Source: Sapientia aquatica
Lineage (GTDB): Bacteria > Pseudomonadota > Gammaproteobacteria > Burkholderiales > Burkholderiaceae_D
Reading direction: 5' to 3'
Assembly: GCF_004358105.1 (NCBI RefSeq)
Contig: NZ_SMYL01000012.1
Span: forward strand, 41,556 to 105,555
Length of the DNA: 64,000 nt
Positions within the stretch are counted from its first letter, which is position 1; the number at the start of each line of letters is the position of its first letter. Made by a program: the position numbers and the translations under genes. The notes under the pieces were generated by a model. That model searched no databases. It was not told the DNA's origin and saw nothing but the letters and a program-made list of their open reading frames with translations. Shown here piece by piece: positions 46,301 through 58,532 of this stretch.

Positions 46301-46948
46301 ATGGCTGGTGTAAATGAAAAAGACGAATGCCGTCGGTTGTTGTTAGACGGCATCGCCGCGCTGCAGCTGGATTTAAGTCAGCAGCAATGCGATCAGTTAA
46401 TCGCTTACCTTGATTTATTGATCAAGTGGAACAGCGTCTACAACCTAACTTCTATCCGCAACCCGCGTGACATGGTCAAGCAACATTTGCTTGATAGCCT
46501 AACTGCTGTGTCGGTATTTAATCAGGCAAAGTCGATTTTAGATGTGGGTTCTGGTGGCGGTTTGCCCGGTATTGTTTTGGCGATTGTGTATCCCACGACG
46601 AAGGTGGCGTTAATTGATACGGTCAATAAAAAGACGGCGTTTTTGCGCCAAGTCAAAGCCGAATTAGGTTTAAAAAACGTCACCGTTCATACCGGTAGAG
46701 TAGAGCAGTTATCCGATGTTGAATTGTTCGATGTAATCACCTCGCGTGCGTTTTCCGAACTTGTCAATTTCGTGAGTTGGGCTGGCCATTTACTGGCGCC
46801 AAACGGCGTAATGATTGCGCTAAAAGGCCAATTGCCCGAGCACGAAATTGAAGTTCTTCCCGCAGGTTGGAAGGTCAATGAAATTAGAGAAATCCACGTG
46901 CCAGGCTTAGAAGCGCAGCGGCATTTACTCTGGTTAGTTCGAAGTTAA
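46301..46948 (+). CDS. rsmG: 16S rRNA (guanine-527-N7) methyltransferase RsmG (GidB)
   Basis: A 215-residue methyltransferase with the SAM-binding motif ILDVGSGGGLPGIVLAI near 78-94 and DVITSRAFSEL later. It methylates G527 of 16S rRNA. The ATG at 46301 lies just after the mnmG stop, with GGGAGAAG eight bases upstream; a TTG two codons earlier overlaps mnmG. The two genes are clearly co-transcribed. Confidence 0.97.
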   Translation: MAGVNEKDECRRLLLDGIAALQLDLSQQQCDQLIAYLDLLIKWNSVYNLTSIRNPRDMVKQHLLDSLTAVSVFNQAKSILDVGSGGGLPGIVLAIVYPTTKVALIDTVNKKTAFLRQVKAELGLKNVTVHTGRVEQLSDVELFDVITSRAFSELVNFVSWAGHLLAPNGVMIALKGQLPEHEIEVLPAGWKVNEIREIHVPGLEAQRHLLWLVRS

Positions 46949-47006
46949 TTTTCAGAAAACATTATTAATTTAACTAAGTAAAAACACACTTTTTATTGAA
47001 AGAACT

Positions 47007-47780
47007 ATGGCTAAAATTTTCTGCATCGCAAATCAAAAAGGTGGCGTTGGAAAAACCACAACTACGGTAAATTTAGCCGCCAGTCTCGCACAAATAAAAC
47101 AGCGTGTTTTGTTGGTCGATTTGGATCCACAGGGAAACGCCACCATGGGATCGGGCGTCAACAAATCGAGTTTAAAGGCCACGATTTATCAAGTATTACT
47201 GGGCATGTCGGATGTCAAAACGGTGCGCCAGCGTTCGGCTTGTGAAACGTTTGATGTGCTGCCAGCCAACCGCGAATTAGCTGGTGCCGAAGTTGAAATG
47301 GTCGAACTGGATAACCGTGAAAACCGCCTACGTTTAGCCTTACAAGAAGTCAACAGCGAATACGATTTCATCTTAATTGATTGCCCACCAGCGCTGTCTA
47401 TGCTGACCCTCAACGGCTTATGTTCAGCCCACGGCGTTATTATTCCTATGCAATGCGAATACTACGCTCTCGAAGGGTTGTCTGACTTAGCTAACACCAT
47501 CAAAAAGGTGCATTTAAATCTCAATCCAGATTTAGAAATTATCGGCTTATTGCGCGTCATGTTCGACCCGCGCATGACCTTATCGCAGCAAGTGTCCGAT
47601 CAGCTTGAACAGCATTTCGGCGACAAAGTATTTAAAACGGTTATTCCGCGTAATGTGCGCCTTGCCGAAGCGCCGTCTTATGGCATGCCGGGGGTAACTT
47701 TTGATCCCACCGCCAAGGGTGCGGTCGCCTATTTAGCTTTCGCGGCCGAAATGGTTGAGCGAATTAAGCAACTTAGCTAA
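47007..47780 (+). CDS. parA: chromosome partitioning ATPase ParA
   Basis: A 257-residue ParA/Soj with the deviant Walker A KGGVGKTTTTVN (11-22), DLDPQGNATMGSG and IDCPPALSMLTLN. It drives segregation of origins with ParB bound at parS. Small chromosomal form without an N-terminal helix-turn-helix. It follows rsmG after 58 bp. Confidence 0.97.
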   Translation: MAKIFCIANQKGGVGKTTTTVNLAASLAQIKQRVLLVDLDPQGNATMGSGVNKSSLKATIYQVLLGMSDVKTVRQRSACETFDVLPANRELAGAEVEMVELDNRENRLRLALQEVNSEYDFILIDCPPALSMLTLNGLCSAHGVIIPMQCEYYALEGLSDLANTIKKVHLNLNPDLEIIGLLRVMFDPRMTLSQQVSDQLEQHFGDKVFKTVIPRNVRLAEAPSYGMPGVTFDPTAKGAVAYLAFAAEMVERIKQLS

Positions 47781-47834
47781 TTCGACCACCACAAACACAT
47801 ACACAAAAATTCACAACGAAAAGAGTACATAGTA

Positions 47835-48719
47835 ATGGTCACAAAGAAATCTAAAGGTTTGGGTCGTGGTTTGGATGCATTATTGGGTGGAGCGGCCGAT
47901 TTTGCCGACGCGGTTCCAAATTTAGAAGGTTTTCCGAATGTGTTGTCCTTGGACGTTATGCAAGCCGGTAAATACCAACCGCGTACCCGCATGGACGAAG
48001 GTGCACTGGCTGAATTAGCCGCATCGATCAAAGCCCAAGGCATTATGCAGCCCATTTTGGTGCGCCCCATTGGTGTGCATGGTGGTGTGACCAAGTACGA
48101 AATTATCGCCGGCGAGCGCCGTTTTAGAGCTTCCCAGTTGGCTGGATTAAAAGAAGTCCCGGTTTTAGTCAAAGATGTCGATGATCAAGCCGCCGCCGCC
48201 ATGGCCTTGATTGAAAATATCCAACGCGAAGACCTAAATCCATTGGAAGAAGCGCAAGGCTTGCAACGTCTCATCAACGACTTTCACTTTACCCACGAGC
48301 AAACAGCGCAGGCAGTCGGTCGCTCGCGCAGCGCCGTCTCTAATTTATTACGCTTGCTGAACTTGGCAAGTCCATTACAAACCATGCTAATGGCCGGCGA
48401 TATCGACATGGGCCACGCCCGCGCCTTGCTGGCGGTGGATGCCGCAACTCAGATTCAATTGGCTAACCAAGTCGTCGCGAAGCGTTTATCGGTGCGCGAT
48501 ACCGAAAAACTAGTCACTAATGAGACCGCCGAAGCGAAAGTCCGCACGCCAAAAACCGCCGACAAATCGCGCGACATTTTGCGCCTTGAAGAAGAATTGT
48601 CCGACCTTTTTGCCACCCAAGTGCAATTGAAAATGGGCAAAAAAGGCAGCGGCCAATTGATTGTTGATTTTGCGACTTTGGATAGTTTAGATGTTGTTTT
48701 GGAGAAACTTCGGAGCTAA
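47835..48719 (+). CDS. parB: chromosome partitioning protein ParB
   Basis: A 294-residue ParB/Spo0J. The N-terminus KKSKGLGRGLDALLGG is the ParA-contact segment; the CTPase/ParB domain has YQPRTRMDEG and the key GERRFRAS motif; HTH THEQTAQAVGRSRSAVSNLL binds parS; a C-terminal dimerisation domain ends the protein. Two parS sites lie 3.6 kb upstream. Confidence 0.97.
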   Translation: MVTKKSKGLGRGLDALLGGAADFADAVPNLEGFPNVLSLDVMQAGKYQPRTRMDEGALAELAASIKAQGIMQPILVRPIGVHGGVTKYEIIAGERRFRASQLAGLKEVPVLVKDVDDQAAAAMALIENIQREDLNPLEEAQGLQRLINDFHFTHEQTAQAVGRSRSAVSNLLRLLNLASPLQTMLMAGDIDMGHARALLAVDAATQIQLANQVVAKRLSVRDTEKLVTNETAEAKVRTPKTADKSRDILRLEEELSDLFATQVQLKMGKKGSGQLIVDFATLDSLDVVLEKLRS

Positions 48720-48910
48720 TAGCATGACCAAATTGACCCGAAAACGATGGCAGACAAATTAAAGCGTTAGAAATAACATCTAAACATTGTTTTCAGGCAG
48801 CGACAAACTAAGATTTTAGAAACGTAGTTGGCTAGCGAATTTGTATCAAAATTAAACAACAGATTACTCGCCTAGTTGCCAAACAATCATTGGCGAAACC
48901 CGCTAAAAGT

Positions 48911-48940
48911 TTGACGTTATTACGTTGGAACACGTATAAT
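48911..48940 (+). promoter_or_regulatory. sigma-70 promoter for atp operon
   Basis: TTGACG (48911-48916), 18-bp spacer, TATAAT (48935-48940). The leader to atpI would be about 280 bases and contains a GGGCA/TGCCC hairpin near 49049-49071 and a direct repeat of GTAAATAAA(C/T)GA. The rest of the 48720-49229 gap has no gene. Confidence 0.75.
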
Positions 48941-49229
48941 TCCGGGGCTTTGGTCAGACGGCACAAAAAACCGGTCAATCAAATAATGCTGATCTTTCTT
49001 AATTCAAGGAAATGAGCGCGTTATTTTGTAAATTAGTTTATACAAAGGGCACAGCATTTAACGATGCCCATCTCGGTAGTAAATAAACGAGTAAATAAAT
49101 GAGTAAAACTAACTAGTTGCTCGAGCGCATCGGTTTTGCGCACCAGTGCGGTGATTTGTTATCGCCGCAAGTAGTCAGGAAGTTGCCATCAAGGCGGTTG
49201 CAGCACAGAAATTTGGAACAGGAAAGCAC

Positions 49230-49568
49230 ATGGTACGCATAGTAATGTTGCAAATTGGTGCAGCATTCGTCGTCGCAGTGATTGCGGCGTTAATAGGTGG
49301 ATATGCTGTCGGAATATCTGCCCTGTTGGGCGGATTATGTTGCGCGATTCCAAATGCCATGTTTGCGCTGCGACTATATGTAGGAACCTTGAAGCCCGAT
49401 GGAGCGAGCCCCGTGACATTTTTTGTGGGGGAGTTCATCAAGATTGCATTAACTATCGCGTTGCTTGGGGCGGTAGTTTGGTTTTACCGCGAAGTGCATT
49501 GGCTCGGATTTTTAGCCGGCTTTATCGTGGTACTTAAAAGTTATTTTATTTTACTATTTAGAAGCTAA
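49230..49568 (+). CDS. atpI: ATP synthase assembly protein AtpI
   Basis: A 112-residue membrane protein with four hydrophobic segments, including [20 protein letters not shown] and [13 protein letters not shown], matching AtpI, which helps c-ring assembly or ion supply. First gene of the ATP synthase operon; atpB follows by 4 bp. AGGAAAG precedes the ATG. Confidence 0.9.
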   Translation: MVRIVMLQIGAAFVVAVIAALIGGYAVGISALLGGLCCAIPNAMFALRLYVGTLKPDGASPVTFFVGEFIKIALTIALLGAVVWFYREVHWLGFLAGFIVVLKSYFILLFRS

Positions 49569-49572
49569 TCCT

Positions 49573-50394
49573 ATGAACGCACCTGATCACGCACCAACCG
49601 CGTCGGAATACATTGTCCACCATCTAGGGCATTTATCTAACAAAACGCAAGTCAACATCGTTGACATGTCCATCATCAATCTTGATACCGTATTTTGGTC
49701 TATCTTAGCTGGCGTTATCGGCTGCGCTATTTTGTACATGGCAGCCCGCAAAGCAACCTCTGGCGTGCCAGGACGTTTCCAATCCGCGGTTGAGTTGCTG
49801 GTTGAAATGGTGGAAGAACAGTCCAAAAGCATTATCCACGGCGACCGTACCTTCATCGCTCCATTAGCATTAACTGTATTTGTTTGGGTTGCGTTGATGA
49901 ACTCACTCGACTTTTTACCGGTCGATTTGTTTGCGCGCTTCTTCCATTACTTCGGTTTAGAAGAAACCTTTGAACACCACCGCGTAGTACCAACCGCCGA
50001 TTTAAATGGCACATTGGGCATCGCGATCGGCGTGTTGTTCTTGATGCTGTACTACAACGTAAAGATTAAAGGCGTTGGCGGCTTCGTGCATGAATTATTT
50101 GCTGCACCGTTTGGTATTTACTTCGCACCGTTTAATTTGTTATTGAACATCATCGAATTCGCGGCAAAAACAGTATCACTGGGCATGCGGTTGTTCGGCA
50201 ACATGTTTGCCGGCGAATTGATTTTCTTGTTGATCGCTTTGTTGGGTTCAACACTGACTGTGTTCGGTATTTTTGGTCAAATTCTGGCTGGCTCAATCTG
50301 GGCAATCTTCCATATTTTGATCGTGTTCTTGCAAGCATTTATTTTCATGATGTTGACCTTGGTGTACTTAGGTCAAGCTCACGAAGGTCACTAA
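49573..50394 (+). CDS. atpB: ATP synthase F0 subunit a
   Basis: A 273-residue subunit a with the proton half-channels. The essential arginine is R206 in [17 protein letters not shown]; the C-terminal helix carries [20 protein letters not shown]. Length is normal for betaproteobacteria. A strong hairpin separates it from atpE. Confidence 0.97.
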   Translation: MNAPDHAPTASEYIVHHLGHLSNKTQVNIVDMSIINLDTVFWSILAGVIGCAILYMAARKATSGVPGRFQSAVELLVEMVEEQSKSIIHGDRTFIAPLALTVFVWVALMNSLDFLPVDLFARFFHYFGLEETFEHHRVVPTADLNGTLGIAIGVLFLMLYYNVKIKGVGGFVHELFAAPFGIYFAPFNLLLNIIEFAAKTVSLGMRLFGNMFAGELIFLLIALLGSTLTVFGIFGQILAGSIWAIFHILIVFLQAFIFMMLTLVYLGQAHEGH

Positions 50395-50404
50395 GATAGC
50401 GGTT

Positions 50405-50432
50405 TTTGCCTAGCGATTTGTGCCTAGGCAAA
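50405..50432 (+). other. 9-bp hairpin between atpB and atpE
   Basis: TTTGCCTAG (50405-50413) and CTAGGCAAA (50424-50432) pair perfectly around 10 bases. A U-rich stretch then leads to the atpE ribosome site. It may stabilise a processed atpE mRNA; no terminator T-run follows directly. Confidence 0.6.
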
Positions 50433-50479
50433 GCTACTAGAAGAAGTTTTAGTATTTGTTTTTGTTTTTGGTATTTTAA

Positions 50480-50749
<270 letters not shown>

Positions 50750-50764
50750 TAAGTCATTCCTTTG

Positions 50765-50784
50765 CTGCAAACTTCGGTTTGCGG
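50765..50784 (+). other. UUCG hairpin between atpE and atpF
   Basis: CTGCAAAC-TTCG-GTTTGCGG forms an 8-bp stem (one wobble) with a UUCG loop, shortly after the atpE stop, with no T-run. Confidence 0.6.
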
Positions 50785-50811
50785 ATAGAACTATTTAACT
50801 AAGGAATTGCT

Positions 50812-51282
50812 ATGAACTTGAATTCAACTTTTATTGTTCAGTTTGTGGTTTTCTTCATTTTGGCTGGCTTCACGATGAAATTCATCTGGCCGCCATTAAT
50901 GAAAGCGCTCGATGAGCGTGCACAGAAAATCGCGGACGGCTTGGCTGCCGCAGAACGCAGCAAGTCAGAAATGAAAGCAGCGGAAAAACGTGTGCAAGCA
51001 GAATTGGCTAGCGCGCACGATGAAGGACAAAAGCGTATTAATGACGCAGAAAAACGCGCTCAATTAATCGTTGACGAAGCGAAGAACACAGCATCTGAAG
51101 AAGCCGCTCGCATTTTAGCGAACGCTAAAGCCGACGCTGAACAGCAAGTAACTAAGGCTCGTGATGAATTGCGCAACCAAGTCGCCGTGTTAGCGGTAAA
51201 AGGTGCTGAGCAAATTCTGAAACGCGAAATCAACGCCTCAGCTCACGCTGAATTGTTGACTCACTTAAAAGCAGAGCTGTAA
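50812..51282 (+). CDS. atpF: ATP synthase F0 subunit b
   Basis: A 156-residue stator subunit: one N-terminal membrane helix ([20 protein letters not shown]) and a long Ala/Glu/Lys-rich right-handed coiled coil. TAAGGA lies upstream of the ATG. atpH follows by 2 bp. Confidence 0.96.
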   Translation: MNLNSTFIVQFVVFFILAGFTMKFIWPPLMKALDERAQKIADGLAAAERSKSEMKAAEKRVQAELASAHDEGQKRINDAEKRAQLIVDEAKNTASEEAARILANAKADAEQQVTKARDELRNQVAVLAVKGAEQILKREINASAHAELLTHLKAEL

Positions 51283-51284
51283 TC

Positions 51285-51818
51285 ATGGCTGAACTCGCAA
51301 CGATCGCTCGTCCTTATGCTGAGGCATTATTTCGTGTGGCTAAATCTTCTAACCTAGCAGCTTGGGCTGAATTGGTTAGTGAAATGTCGCAAGCAGCGCA
51401 GAACGCAGATGTAAAAGCATTGGTGCAGAATCCAAAAGTTCCCGCAGCAATGGTTGCGGAAACCTTCATCTCTGTACTGAAATCGCCCGTGAATCAAGAA
51501 GCGAAAAATTTCATTACAACATTGGCCGGTTATCACCGGCTTTTATTGTTACCTGAAATCGCCGCTCAGTTTCACGACTTGAAAAACGCCCACGAAGGTT
51601 CTGCTGATGCCAGCATCAGTAGCGCGTTTGAGCTAACAGCAGCGCAAGTCTCCGATTTGTGCGCAACGCTGGAAGCCAAATTTGGACGCAAACTCAATCC
51701 GAGCGTCACAGTAGACCCAGCCCTAATCGGCGGTGTGCGTGTCGTGGTCGGCGATGAAGTGTTAGATACATCGGTACGTGCCAAGCTGCAGCAGATGCAA
51801 CTAGCCTTGACCGCTTAA
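51285..51818 (+). CDS. atpH: ATP synthase F1 subunit delta
   Basis: A 177-residue delta subunit with the N-terminal helical bundle ([16 protein letters not shown]) and the C-terminal signature [19 protein letters not shown]. It joins the b stator to the alpha subunits. Two bp after atpF. Confidence 0.96.
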   Translation: MAELATIARPYAEALFRVAKSSNLAAWAELVSEMSQAAQNADVKALVQNPKVPAAMVAETFISVLKSPVNQEAKNFITTLAGYHRLLLLPEIAAQFHDLKNAHEGSADASISSAFELTAAQVSDLCATLEAKFGRKLNPSVTVDPALIGGVRVVVGDEVLDTSVRAKLQQMQLALTA

Positions 51819-51875
51819 GTCGTCTTTGGATAGTCAACGACCACCTAAGCACTAGAAAAAACATTAGGAGTTAAT

Positions 51876-53417
51876 ATGCAACTCAACCCATCAGAAATCA
51901 GCGAGTTGATCAAAGGCCGTATTGAAGGCCTTGGCAACAGTGCTGAAGTTCGTAACGAAGGTACGGTTATTTCCGTTACCGACGGTATCTGCCGCGTGCA
52001 CGGTTTATCCGATGCGATGCAAGGCGAGATGCTGGAATTCCCAGGCAACACTTTTGGTTTGGCGCTGAACTTAGAGCGTGACTCCGTTGGTGTGGTTATT
52101 TTGGGTGATTACGAGCACATCTCCGAAGGCGATACAGTGAAATGTACTGGTCGTATTTTGGAAGTGCCAATTGGCCCAGAATTACGCGGCCGCGTTGTTA
52201 ATGCACTTGGTCAGCCTATCGATGGTAAAGGTCCGATCAATGCAAAAATGACCGCGCCAATCGAAAAAATTGCACCTGGCGTTATTGCGCGTCAATCTGT
52301 TTCTGAACCTCTGCAAACTGGCTTGAAATCAATCGATTCCATGGTTCCAGTTGGTCGTGGTCAGCGTGAATTGATCATTGGTGATCGTCAAACTGGTAAA
52401 ACAGCCGTTGCGATCGACACCGTGATCAACCAAAAAGGTCAAAACGTGACATGTATCTATGTCGCGATTGGTCAAAAAGCATCGTCGATCAAAAACGTGG
52501 TACGTGCTTTAGAAGCACACGGCGCGATGGAATACACCATTGTGGTTGCCGCTTCCGCCTCTGAATCAGCAGCAATGCAATACGTTTCTGCTTACTCTGG
52601 TTGCGCAATGGGTGAATACTTCCGCGATCGTGGTCAAGATGCGTTGATCATTTACGATGATTTGTCCAAACAAGCTGTGGCTTACCGTCAAGTTTCCCTG
52701 TTGTTACGCCGTCCACCAGGACGTGAAGCGTACCCAGGTGACGTGTTCTACCTTCACTCCCGTTTGTTAGAGCGCGCAGCTCGCGTGAACCCTGACTACG
52801 TTGAGAAATTCACGAACGGTGAAGTCAAAGGTAAAACAGGTTCATTGACAGCATTGCCTATCATTGAAACACAAGCTGGTGACGTTTCTGCTTTCGTTCC
52901 AACCAACGTAATTTCGATTACTGACGGTCAGATCTTCTTGGAAACTTCCTTGTTTAACTCTGGCGTTCGTCCAGCGATTAACGCGGGTATTTCAGTGTCG
53001 CGCGTTGGTGGTGCTGCACAAACTAAAGTTATCAAGAACTTGTCCGGTGGTATTCGTACCGACTTAGCTCAGTACCGTGAATTGGCCGCGTTTGCTCAGT
53101 TCGCTTCTGACTTGGACGAAGCAACTCGCAAGCAATTGGATCGCGGTGCGCGTGTTACTGAATTGTTGAAACAAGCTCAGTACGCACCATTGCCGATTTC
53201 CTTGATGGCAGTAACGTTGTTCTCCGTGAACAAAGGTTTCTTGGATGATGTACCAGTGAAGAAAGTATTGGCTTTCGAAGCAGGCGTGCACGATTTCATG
53301 AAAACAAGTCACGCAGCCTTGTTACAAAAGATTGAAGAAACCAAGCAACTCGACAAAGACGGCGAAGCAGTGTTGTCTGCAGCGATTGCTGATTTCAAAA
53401 AATCCGGCGCTTATTAA
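51876..53417 (+). CDS. atpA: ATP synthase F1 subunit alpha
   Basis: A 513-residue alpha subunit with Walker A GDRQTGKT (169-176) and the family signature [13 protein letters not shown]. Non-catalytic nucleotide site; complete length. AGGAG precedes the ATG. Confidence 0.98.
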   Translation: MQLNPSEISELIKGRIEGLGNSAEVRNEGTVISVTDGICRVHGLSDAMQGEMLEFPGNTFGLALNLERDSVGVVILGDYEHISEGDTVKCTGRILEVPIGPELRGRVVNALGQPIDGKGPINAKMTAPIEKIAPGVIARQSVSEPLQTGLKSIDSMVPVGRGQRELIIGDRQTGKTAVAIDTVINQKGQNVTCIYVAIGQKASSIKNVVRALEAHGAMEYTIVVAASASESAAMQYVSAYSGCAMGEYFRDRGQDALIIYDDLSKQAVAYRQVSLLLRRPPGREAYPGDVFYLHSRLLERAARVNPDYVEKFTNGEVKGKTGSLTALPIIETQAGDVSAFVPTNVISITDGQIFLETSLFNSGVRPAINAGISVSRVGGAAQTKVIKNLSGGIRTDLAQYRELAAFAQFASDLDEATRKQLDRGARVTELLKQAQYAPLPISLMAVTLFSVNKGFLDDVPVKKVLAFEAGVHDFMKTSHAALLQKIEETKQLDKDGEAVLSAAIADFKKSGAY

Positions 53418-53463
53418 CACTCATACTTTTGCAACCATGCGTTGCAATTACAAGGGGGCTTAA

Positions 53464-54333
53464 ATGGCTGTCGGTAAAGAGATACGAGGCAAGATCAAAA
53501 GCGTAGAAAATACGAAAAAGATCACTAAAGCGATGGAAATGGTTGCCGCGTCCAAAATGCGTAAAGCGCAAGACCGGATGCGTGCAGCTCGTCCTTATAG
53601 TGAAAAAATTCGTGTCATCGCTGCGAACTTGTCTGAGGCAAATCCTGAGTACACCCATCCGTTCTTAGTTACTAAAGAAAAATTCAAGCACATTGGATTG
53701 ATCGTGGTAACGACAGATAAAGGTTTGTGCGGCGGCTTGAATACCAACGTTTTGCGTTTGGTAACCAACAAACTGCGTGAAGCCGAAGGACAGGGATGCA
53801 AGGTCGAGACCGTGGCAATCGGCAATAAAGGCTTAGGCTTTTTAAACCGTATTGGCGCCAAGGTATCAGCGCAAGTGGTACAACTAGGTGATACACCGCA
53901 TTTGGATAAATTGATCGGCCCAGTCAAAGTCTTGCTGGACGCTTATCAAGACGGAAGATTAGATGCGGTCTACCTGTGTTATACCAAGTTCATTAACACC
54001 ATGAAGCAAGAGCCAAAAGTGGAGCAATTGTTGCCACTGACGGCCGACAAACTGGAAGTCAAAAAGGGTGACCATTCGTGGGATTACCTGTACGAACCAG
54101 ATGCCCAAACGGTGATTGATGAATTGCTAGTTCGTTATGTTGAAGCACAAATCTACCAAGGTGTAGCGGAAAACATGGCGTCAGAACAATCGGCCCGTAT
54201 GGTGGCGATGAAATCTGCTAGCGATAATGCAGGTAACGTGATTGGTGAGCTGAAGTTAATTTATAACAAAACTCGTCAAGCTGCGATTACCAAAGAGCTT
54301 TCCGAAATTGTGGCTGGTGCGGCGGCGGTTTAA
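53464..54333 (+). CDS. atpG: ATP synthase F1 subunit gamma
   Basis: A 289-residue rotor subunit. N-terminal helix [20 protein letters not shown] and C-terminal helix [20 protein letters not shown] with [12 protein letters not shown] form the central shaft. GGGGGC precedes the ATG. Confidence 0.97.
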   Translation: MAVGKEIRGKIKSVENTKKITKAMEMVAASKMRKAQDRMRAARPYSEKIRVIAANLSEANPEYTHPFLVTKEKFKHIGLIVVTTDKGLCGGLNTNVLRLVTNKLREAEGQGCKVETVAIGNKGLGFLNRIGAKVSAQVVQLGDTPHLDKLIGPVKVLLDAYQDGRLDAVYLCYTKFINTMKQEPKVEQLLPLTADKLEVKKGDHSWDYLYEPDAQTVIDELLVRYVEAQIYQGVAENMASEQSARMVAMKSASDNAGNVIGELKLIYNKTRQAAITKELSEIVAGAAAV

Positions 54334-54385
54334 TCAACATCGATTAAACACGTGATTTGCCGAAACGGTAAAGATAATTAAGTAA

Positions 54386-55795
<1,410 letters not shown>

Positions 55796-55873
55796 TGCTG
55801 TTGTGTGAGTCGCCCTGCGTTTAATGCGCGGCGACTCATCTTTGTTTGACGATGTTTTTAATAAGGTTCCAAC

Positions 55874-56296
55874 ATGGCACACACTATTCAAGTTGATGTG
55901 GTTTCTGCAGAAGAGTCGATCTTCTCTGGTATTGCTGAATTTGTCGCATTGCCAGGTGAAGCGGGTGAGTTGGGGATTTATCCACAACATACTCCGCTCA
56001 TCACACGCATTAAACCAGGTTCCGTTCGTATCAAGGTTCCTGGTCAAGCAGAAGAGTTGTTGGTTTTTGTTGCTGGTGGTTTGCTGGAAGTTCAACCACA
56101 CAATGTCATCGTTCTGGCCGATTCCGCGATTCGCGGCAAAGACTTAGACGAAGCCAAAGCAACAGAAGCGAAAAAACTCGCAGAAAACAAACTGGCTAAT
56201 CGCGATGCAAAAATCGATTTTGCGCAAGCACAATCCGAATTAGCAACAGCGATTGCGCAATTGGCGGCAATCGAAAAATTACGTCAAAAGCGTTAA
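55874..56296 (+). CDS. atpC: ATP synthase F1 subunit epsilon
   Basis: A 140-residue epsilon subunit: beta-sandwich ([39 protein letters not shown]) and a C-terminal helical pair that can inhibit the enzyme. Last gene of the operon, closed by a terminator. Confidence 0.97.
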   Translation: MAHTIQVDVVSAEESIFSGIAEFVALPGEAGELGIYPQHTPLITRIKPGSVRIKVPGQAEELLVFVAGGLLEVQPHNVIVLADSAIRGKDLDEAKATEAKKLAENKLANRDAKIDFAQAQSELATAIAQLAAIEKLRQKR

Positions 56297-56327
56297 TGCA
56301 CTCAAACTCGTTGAAAAACAGTTTTCT

Positions 56328-56353
56328 AAAAAGCAGCTTCGGCTGCTTTTTTT
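56328..56353 (+). terminator. atp operon terminator
   Basis: AAAAAGCAGC-TTCG-GCTGC followed by seven T: a compact UUCG terminator 32 bp past the atpC stop. Confidence 0.93.
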
Positions 56354-56539
56354 ATTGCCATCGCCATTTCCTTACACGCGATTCAAGTTGCGTGCGCAGC
56401 ACAAGCCATAAGAATCAGTAACACATAAAAAATATCTAGCCTTTTTATTCGCGACTGGAACACAAGTTCTCGATACCACCCGTTGAATTAATTTCTCATA
56501 GATAGGTCGACTAAGCTCTGCCATATTAAGGAGAAAATC

Positions 56540-56794
56540 ATGTTTAAACAAATCGGTATCGTTCTAATTACTACGGCTCTGGCATTTCCTCACGTAGCAA
56601 ACGCCAACGATGAAAAACCAAAACTGCGTGGAACGGTTTGCGATGGCACACTATTTAAATTGACATGCGGATATATTGGGGAAGTGACAGTTCCCGAAAT
56701 TTATGAAAAAGGTTGGCGCATTATTGCTGTTGTTCAAAGCGGTAGCGGTCGCAGTGTTAGCGTCATTATTGAAGAACAGGAGACAAAATCATGA
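56540..56794 (+). CDS. hypothetical small secreted protein
   Basis: An 84-residue protein with a signal peptide (IGIVLITTALAFPHVANA) and a mature part with two cysteines (GTVCDGTLFKLTCGYIGEV) that could form a disulfide. TAAGGAG lies upstream of the ATG. Its stop overlaps the next start as ATGA, so the two small genes are coupled. No family recognised. Confidence 0.65.
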   Translation: MFKQIGIVLITTALAFPHVANANDEKPKLRGTVCDGTLFKLTCGYIGEVTVPEIYEKGWRIIAVVQSGSGRSVSVIIEEQETKS

Positions 56795-57078
56795 CCCAAT
56801 TTCGGAAAGCACTCTTTTTTCTTCCTTTACTATTTGCGTATCTGCTCTGCGATAACACGCTCAAAAGTTTTATAGAGATGTCTATTGGTGGACTCATACT
56901 GTGGATTCCCTATTGGCTCGCATGGTGGTTAAGTGATGGGTTCAGTAATGTGCAGCTTGCCAATCTAAATAACGACTTTGATGAAATTCTTTTTTCAACG
57001 AACTCAGAAGTTTATGTGTATACATTCGGTCCACAAGGCTTAGGGTATTACGATAACGGAATGCTTCTTTCTAATTGA
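56791..57078 (+). CDS. hypothetical small membrane protein
   Basis: A 95-residue protein with two hydrophobic segments (about 7-20 and 30-48, GGLILWIPYWLAWWL) and an acidic C-terminal part. Coupled by ATGA to the upstream secreted protein gene. It converges on the minus-strand frame at 57048-57311 with a 31-bp overlap. No family recognised. Confidence 0.6.
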   Translation: MTQFRKALFFLPLLFAYLLCDNTLKSFIEMSIGGLILWIPYWLAWWLSDGFSNVQLANLNNDFDEILFSTNSEVYVYTFGPQGLGYYDNGMLLSN

Positions 57079-57311
57079 AATCCAGGATTATCTTCACGTT
57101 TTTTATTCTCATTGAGTTTCACGCCGCCTTTGATCAGATCTAATCCGTTTAAAAGAGTATCTTTCACATCGCGCTTTTCCATATCTTCAACACCACCCAT
57201 CGGATTAGCGCGACCTTCGCCCGCTTTTTTATCAAAGCTTGCTCGGTCTTTAGATTTTTCTTTAAAGTCGGTGTGGCTTAGGGAGCTTGGCTCGGTATTA
57301 ATGGTTTCCAT
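57048..57311 (-). CDS. hypothetical charged protein after the LysR gene
   Basis: An 87-residue, strongly charged frame (for example FKEKSKDRASFDKKAGEGRA, MEKRDVKDTLLNGLDLIKGG) that starts 14 bp inside the end of the NhaR-like gene, as coupled genes do. Its composition is protein-like rather than random, but no family or ribosome site is clear, and it overlaps the convergent gene by 31 bp. Confidence 0.4.
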   Translation of the reverse strand: METINTEPSSLSHTDFKEKSKDRASFDKKAGEGRANPMGGVEDMEKRDVKDTLLNGLDLIKGGVKLNENKKREDNPGFQLERSIPLS

Positions 57312-58200
57312 TATCTGCTGTGATAGCCTCTTGAATCGCTAACACCGCCGGATGGCTAATCTTGCGCTCAGCCGAGATAACATAAAACTGCTCGACCACC
57401 TCGTTGCAAATCCCGATTTGTTGCACTTGGTATTGCTGTTCGATTAAATGTGCGATTGAGCGCGGCGCGGAGAAAAAGCCGACGCTGGCTTGCCCAAATG
57501 CCATCATCAACGCCCCATCATCAAACTCGCCGACAATGCTCGGCTTAATGTCGATATCGTTAAACCACTGCATCAACTTCAAGCGCACCGACGTATCAAG
57601 GCCCTGAATTAGCAGCGGTGCCTCATGTAGGCAAATCGGAAAAGGTTGAGCGAATTGCTCGCGCAGTTTTTGGGTTGCGAAAAACGCCAATTCGCTTTGC
57701 TCCAAAAAATGGCTGTAAGCACGCACGCCTAATGTCGGCGGCATCGGTGCGTCACTGATGACCACATCCAATTTGTGCGCGGCCAGCAATGCGAGCAGAT
57801 CGGTAATTTTCCCTTCTTGGCAATTCAAGCGCACAGGTTGCTTAAGCTGCAATGTGGGCGCGAGCAACTTTTGTGCGATAGTTTTAGGCACAGCGTCCGA
57901 AATACCAACACGCAAAAACAAACTGCGCGCATTGGGATGCAACTGCAAGACTTCTTCAAGTTCTTGCCCCAGAGAAAAAATCTCCTCGGCATACGCCAAC
58001 ACCATGCGCCCGGATTCGCTCAATTCCAAGTTGCGCCCATTCTTTAAAAATAATTTCTCGCCATGTAATTCCTCAAACAGAGTAAGCTGAGCGCTAATGG
58101 TTTGCGGTGTGATATGTAAGTGCCTACTCGCCTCAATAATGCTGCCATGCTTAGCTACCGCCAAGAAGTAATGCAGATGTTTGTAATTAATCGCAGCCAT
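57298..58200 (-). CDS. NhaR-like LysR-family regulator
   Basis: A 300-residue LysR-type protein of the NhaR branch: INYKHLHYFLAVAKHGSIIE and HITPQTISAQLTLFEEL make up the helix-turn-helix (about 4-60), matching the INYNHLYYF...LTPQTITGQI pattern I recall for NhaR. NhaR senses sodium and in E. coli also activates an exopolysaccharide operon, but no nhaA gene is next to it here. It is divergent from the small gene and TerC-family gene at 58327-59489, its likely targets. Confidence 0.85.
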   Translation of the reverse strand: MAAINYKHLHYFLAVAKHGSIIEASRHLHITPQTISAQLTLFEELHGEKLFLKNGRNLELSESGRMVLAYAEEIFSLGQELEEVLQLHPNARSLFLRVGISDAVPKTIAQKLLAPTLQLKQPVRLNCQEGKITDLLALLAAHKLDVVISDAPMPPTLGVRAYSHFLEQSELAFFATQKLREQFAQPFPICLHEAPLLIQGLDTSVRLKLMQWFNDIDIKPSIVGEFDDGALMMAFGQASVGFFSAPRSIAHLIEQQYQVQQIGICNEVVEQFYVISAERKISHPAVLAIQEAITADNGNH

Positions 58201-58326
58201 TTCAACTCCTTAGCGTTAAAGCTATTATCAACTTTTTTCGATGTATTGAAGAATTTTAATCGACTTTTATTGATCGTTGCTTGCAGGTATTCTACTGACT
58301 TCTTACAATCAAGTTGAGTAACGGAA

Positions 58327-58530
58327 ATGAAGGCTCAGAGAATGCACCAACGCTTTGCTAAGTTAGATGATGTTGAGACAGTTGCTTACCGTGAAGTCGG
58401 TGATAAATCCAAGGGGAAGCACGATGACTCGCCGAGCACAATTTTGCAAAAATTGCTTTGGACAGTATTTAGCGAACTAAACTGGTTATTACGCAAACAC
58501 GTGGCTAGCCGCCCATTAAATAAAGGATAA
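58327..58530 (+). CDS. hypothetical small protein upstream of TerC
   Basis: A 67-residue basic protein without hydrophobic segments or known domain (KLDDVETVAYREVGDKSKGK, LLWTVFSELNWLLRKHV). The stop codon is 2 bp before the next start and the ribosome site of that gene, AAAGGA, lies in its last codons, suggesting coupled translation. Moderate support only. Confidence 0.5.
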   Translation: MKAQRMHQRFAKLDDVETVAYREVGDKSKGKHDDSPSTILQKLLWTVFSELNWLLRKHVASRPLNKG

Positions 58531-58532
58531 CG

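Noticed and set aside
58201..58326. yybP-ykoY manganese riboswitch upstream of the TerC-family gene
   Set aside because: No matching conserved loops or stems were found in the short gap.
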